64,000 nucleotides of DNA, from assembly GCA_037039925.1 (NCBI GenBank), contig JAXRKP010000039.1, forward strand, positions 112,001 to 176,000, in the 5' to 3' direction. The position numbers and the translations under genes were made by a program. Positions 17,700 through 64,000 of this stretch are shown one piece after another. The notes under the pieces were generated by a model that saw only the letters and a list, made by a program, of their open reading frames with translations, did no database searches and was not told where the DNA came from. This DNA comes from Doris montereyensis. Its lineage: Eukaryota; Mollusca; Gastropoda; Nudibranchia; Dorididae. Each line of letters opens with the position of its first letter. Position 1 is the first letter of the stretch.

Positions 17700-18495
17700 T
17701 ACAGTAGTATTCAGTTAAAAGCACGCTTCGGGTAAACGAACGGCTGAGCACTATGACAGATTTTTTTTGATATAATCAGTATACTGTTAACACACGCTAC
17801 ATCATCTAACCGCACGCTTTGAAATCGGTAGAAATTACCTTTGTAAATAGATCAGATAGCCACTAATTACTTGCCAGAGGATGTCACTTACATCACTCAG
17901 CAAGAACTCTCGCCGTTCTTTGTGTAAACGATAAGCCTATGCCTTGGCCTCTAGGCCTATGTGATACATACGCACACTGATCAGCTCTCACTTACGACTA
18001 GTGGACACAGACCTAGCCTACGGGCCAGGGATTTTTGCACAGGAAATAATCCTCCTGACTGCAAAAACCTAACCACTTATTATCCCATCCATTTACCATG
18101 TGAAATATATTGCATGTCGTAATGCAGTTAATGTCAGCAATATTTGCACTGTGTGTTTCGTTGTGCTGCTACATGTACTAGATCTATCTATGGTACTGTA
18201 CTCTGTGTTTTTGCGTGTTTTTGTTTATGGTTCTATTGGGATTTCTCTGTTGAATAAAATAAAATAAAATAAATTACAAAAAAAAAACCCATCTAGACCT
18301 AATATCTAATTCAAACTCAATAACGGCATCCTAATACCGTCCACACATGTAGTCTGTGTTGTCAAGGGAAACAACTCAGTATTTTCCAAAGCAAAGACTG
18401 GTAATTTTTTACTCCTTTTATAGAGGCACGCAACTCCTAAACGCACGCTACCCGGGCCTCCTGAGCACCGTGTGTTTAACCGGATATTACTGTAT
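17700..18495. mobile_element. pogo/Tigger-like MITE
   Basis: Left TIR TACAGTAGTATTCAGTTAAA with GCACGC following; right end inverse TACAGTAATATCCGGTTAAA. TA is at both borders. It holds an A-rich stretch near 18255-18290 and no ORF. Confidence 0.55.
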
Positions 18496-18993
18496 ATACC
18501 ATGGAAGAAGATTTATCATTAATAACTTGTAACAAACGACTGACATCTTATGTTTGTTTTTGATGTATATAAATATATATGGCTTGTTCTGAGCAATGCT
18601 CGCCCAGGGCTCTTAACAATTCAGAGATCACAAAATTTTAGGAGATTCTAGGAGTTTTAAGAGCATTATGCACCATGTGCAAGCTTTTCTGATTAACAAC
18701 CTTTGAAAAGTAACTTTTACAGATTGATTCAATTCCCAAAGTTCCCTCACCCCCACTCCATCCTGCAAGTATTACAACAGCAATCCCTGCAACTAACTAT
18801 TTTCATTAACAACTCATCATGTTTTTGTGAAGCAAGAATTTTTAATGACATTATAATAAAACATGTATTCAAGGTTACTCTCCATCTTTTGATCGATCAA
18901 CAACTACACAAGGTAATGAATCAACATTTGAGATTTAAATCTCATATAACAATCATAGATGACCATAAAATATAAGCATTTTTCTCTCTCCTT

Positions 18994-18999
18994 TTTATT
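18994..18999 (-). terminator. Likely polyadenylation signal of the S9-like hydrolase gene
   Basis: AATAAA on the minus strand 49 bases after the stop codon (TTTATT on the plus strand). Position and strand fit a short 3' UTR. The hexamer alone is weak evidence in AT-rich DNA. Confidence 0.4.
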
Positions 19000-19047
19000 C
19001 CTCTTTTTTTGGCACATAAAGAACTAAGGGATTCAAATTTCAACAAT

Positions 19048-43670
<24,623 letters not shown>

Positions 43671-44282
43671 GTTGATTATTGGAGACTTTATGAAATGATG
43701 TCACATCCCATCAACGAAAGACAAAATAATTTATAAATGCTTTAAACCTCTGTGAACAGCTGATAGAAGAGAGAAAGTGAAACCGAAAGTACATGTAGAA
43801 GCTCTTTACTGAAATAGAAACTACTTATCAGATTGTTTCTGTACCCAGACGTAGAATTGTTGCCGACCTCCTTCATTCTATTCAAAACTCTTTCAAATCA
43901 CATAGATCTACATGTAGATTTTTTTCCCTTTCAATTCAACTTACTGAATAATGAATTTGTGTATATGATTGTCTTCATGTGAATGAGTGTATGTGTGTGT
44001 GTATGTGTGTGTGTATGCATGAGTGTGTGTGTGTGTTTGTATTTGTATAAATAATGTCAGTATTTTGAAAGAAAGTGCCCAAGAATTGCTAATTCATTTT
44101 TATGTCTTTTGCTGGAAAGGCCATGCGAATGACATTTTTTTTAATGGTGAAATGTAAGCTTTTAGGTTATGGTGTCAAAATAAACGCACTCATGTCTTTA
44201 GGATGTTTTGGGGTTTTTTTTTACTTCTCCCAAGACCACACATAGCAACTTTTCGATGATCACATGATCTGAGAAAGTTAAA
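43671..44282. promoter_or_regulatory. Head-to-head intergenic region, possible bidirectional promoter
   Basis: 612 bp separate the hydrolase ATG (minus strand) from the RAB32 ATG (plus strand). It must hold both 5' UTRs and at least the proximal promoters, unless upstream noncoding exons exist. There is a TG-rich simple stretch near 43985-44040. I see no convincing TATA box or CpG-rich block. Confidence 0.5.
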
Positions 44283-62861
<18,579 letters not shown>

Positions 62862-63623
62862 ACATTCATGCATCAGACTTAAACATGCTGTCTAGAACTG
62901 TGCTTATCTTCACTTTGAAGAGAAGTGGAAGTTATAGATGTTTGATTATGAATGTGTTTGTGATGTTATATAATATATACAATTACAATCCACCAATATG
63001 AAAGTATCCAATTGTAACTGTTTTGTTTTCATGGGGAACAAAATTAATCAAACTTTATATTTAAGCAAAGTCGTTTTTACCCTTGAAATTGTATCCAATT
63101 TCTCACACAGTGAAAATTTGCTTGCTAGAAACAGTCCTAATAGATTATTGCATACTAGATACTCACAAGTTATTTGTGGTCCTTTTGAAGCTTTCTTTGA
63201 TTTCTTCTATCAATTTATCCGTTTAGGAACATCCCTTTCATTTCACATCTCTGAGAATTTTGTTTCCTTAATAAGCATAATCCTTTCAGTTTTTCATATC
63301 TGTGAAACTGTCAGATATCTCATGGATAGTTTGGGTATATCTAAAGTAATTTCAACATTTATAATGTTTTATCTAAAACATATTAAGAAAAGAGGAACTG
63401 ACGAAGAATCTCTCTTTAAAATGTTATAAACTTTGTATGAAGTATGAACATTCATGAAACTAATGAGAGATGATTTTACAGTTATAGTGTGGTACAAGTG
63501 AATTGTTTTTCAACAATTCATTGATTCTCTTTGATTAATTTGAATGAGTTTGATTTTTTTTGCAAATTGTTATATATCAAGCACATTTTTTTTTACAGGA
63601 CTGAATTGGGGAGGAGTTTGGGG

Positions 63624-63629
63624 AATAAA
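63624..63629 (+). terminator. Candidate polyadenylation signal of RAB32
   Basis: AATAAA about 760 bases after the RAB32 stop, in AT-rich sequence that would then be the 3' UTR (62862 to about 63650). Other AT-rich hexamer variants exist, so this is tentative. Confidence 0.3.
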
Positions 63630-64000
63630 TCTTTCAGTTTAAAACTAAGTGAAATCAGTTTGTGGCATTTTATCTCCTTTTTCAATTGATTTGACTCACT
63701 ATGCAAACATTCCTCCCAGTGTTGGTAATATGAATTTTAAATGTGAGATGACACTGTGTTGAAACTCTGTCTTCCTGTTTTTCCTTCAACATTCGAATGG
63801 AGTTGATGGGTATGAACAACGTTTATCATTACACAACTGGCAGTGTTTCCAGCATTTCCACCAATAACGTATTATTTCTCTTCTTTTCATATTGATTTAT
63901 TTTTTTAATTGTATTTTTTACCTTTCAAGAGTATCATCTTTCCACTCTGTCATAAAATGTTTGTTTACATTTTCATTCCCAGTTGTCATTTCACAGAGTT

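Larger units (their letters stand above)
11412..19047. other. Convergent intergenic region between MRPL11 and the hydrolase
   Basis: Contains both 3' UTRs, the TTAA-flanked element, SINEs, dispersed 110-bp repeats and two MITEs listed separately. I see no further gene. A CA-rich stretch is at 16815-16858. Confidence 0.5.

Noticed and set aside
62998..63429. 143-residue ORF after RAB32
   Set aside because: AT-rich, no recognisable domain, and lies in the probable 3' UTR with no sign of its own splice sites or promoter. Chance ORF is more likely.

Overview
This is a window of animal nuclear DNA. It has AT-rich introns, GT-AG splice sites, non-LTR retrotransposons, tRNA-derived SINEs, short terminal-inverted-repeat (TIR) elements and long microsatellites. 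A lophotrochozoan, perhaps a mollusc, is my best guess. The basis is weak: general repeat texture and a short AAAGGGAGATAACTC-type motif near 9375 that I associate with mollusc DNA.

I can build three protein-coding genes exon by exon. (1) MRPL11, mitochondrial ribosomal protein L11, + strand, 6896-11411. Four exons are visible and the N-terminal exon is not. (2) A large secreted alpha/beta-hydrolase of prolyl-oligopeptidase (S9) type, - strand, 43670 down to 19048. It has 15 exons and about 1,010 residues, with a signal peptide, a GHSMGG nucleophile elbow and matching Asp and His. (3) A RAB32/38-family small GTPase, + strand, 44283-62861, with nine exons. The hydrolase and RAB32 start codons lie head to head, 612 bp apart, so they may share a promoter region. 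The hydrolase and MRPL11 converge.

Most of the remaining DNA is repeats. 1-3452 and 44515-48780 hold four copies of a ~2.1 kb TIR element (two direct copies at the left, two inverted at the right). 4795-6655, 21847-25052, 31878-35100, 42360-42953 and 59712-61412 are five copies of one RTE-like LINE. 27160-30150 and 52770-53272 are CR1/L2-like LINEs ending in (ATT)n. 53712-55745 is a second RTE-type LINE. 19503-19790 and 37500-37985 are LINE remnants. MITEs lie at 3981-4770, 11605-12371, 15631-16300, 17700-18495, 31705-35540 and 36680-36983. Tandem arrays lie at 21683-25420 (153 bp unit, split by a LINE), 36093-36500 (45 bp unit) and 49171-49600 (~139-154 bp unit).

Two observations change how the genes should be read. 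First, the hydrolase and the last RAB32 exon have single-base frame breaks, every one at or beside a homopolymer run. After a net change of three bases, the hydrolase frame closes over all 15 exons. This looks more like consensus error in a long-read assembly than gene decay. Second, RAB32 has His in place of the switch II catalytic Gln (WDIAGHERF). I found no prokaryote-style defence system, CRISPR array or operon.
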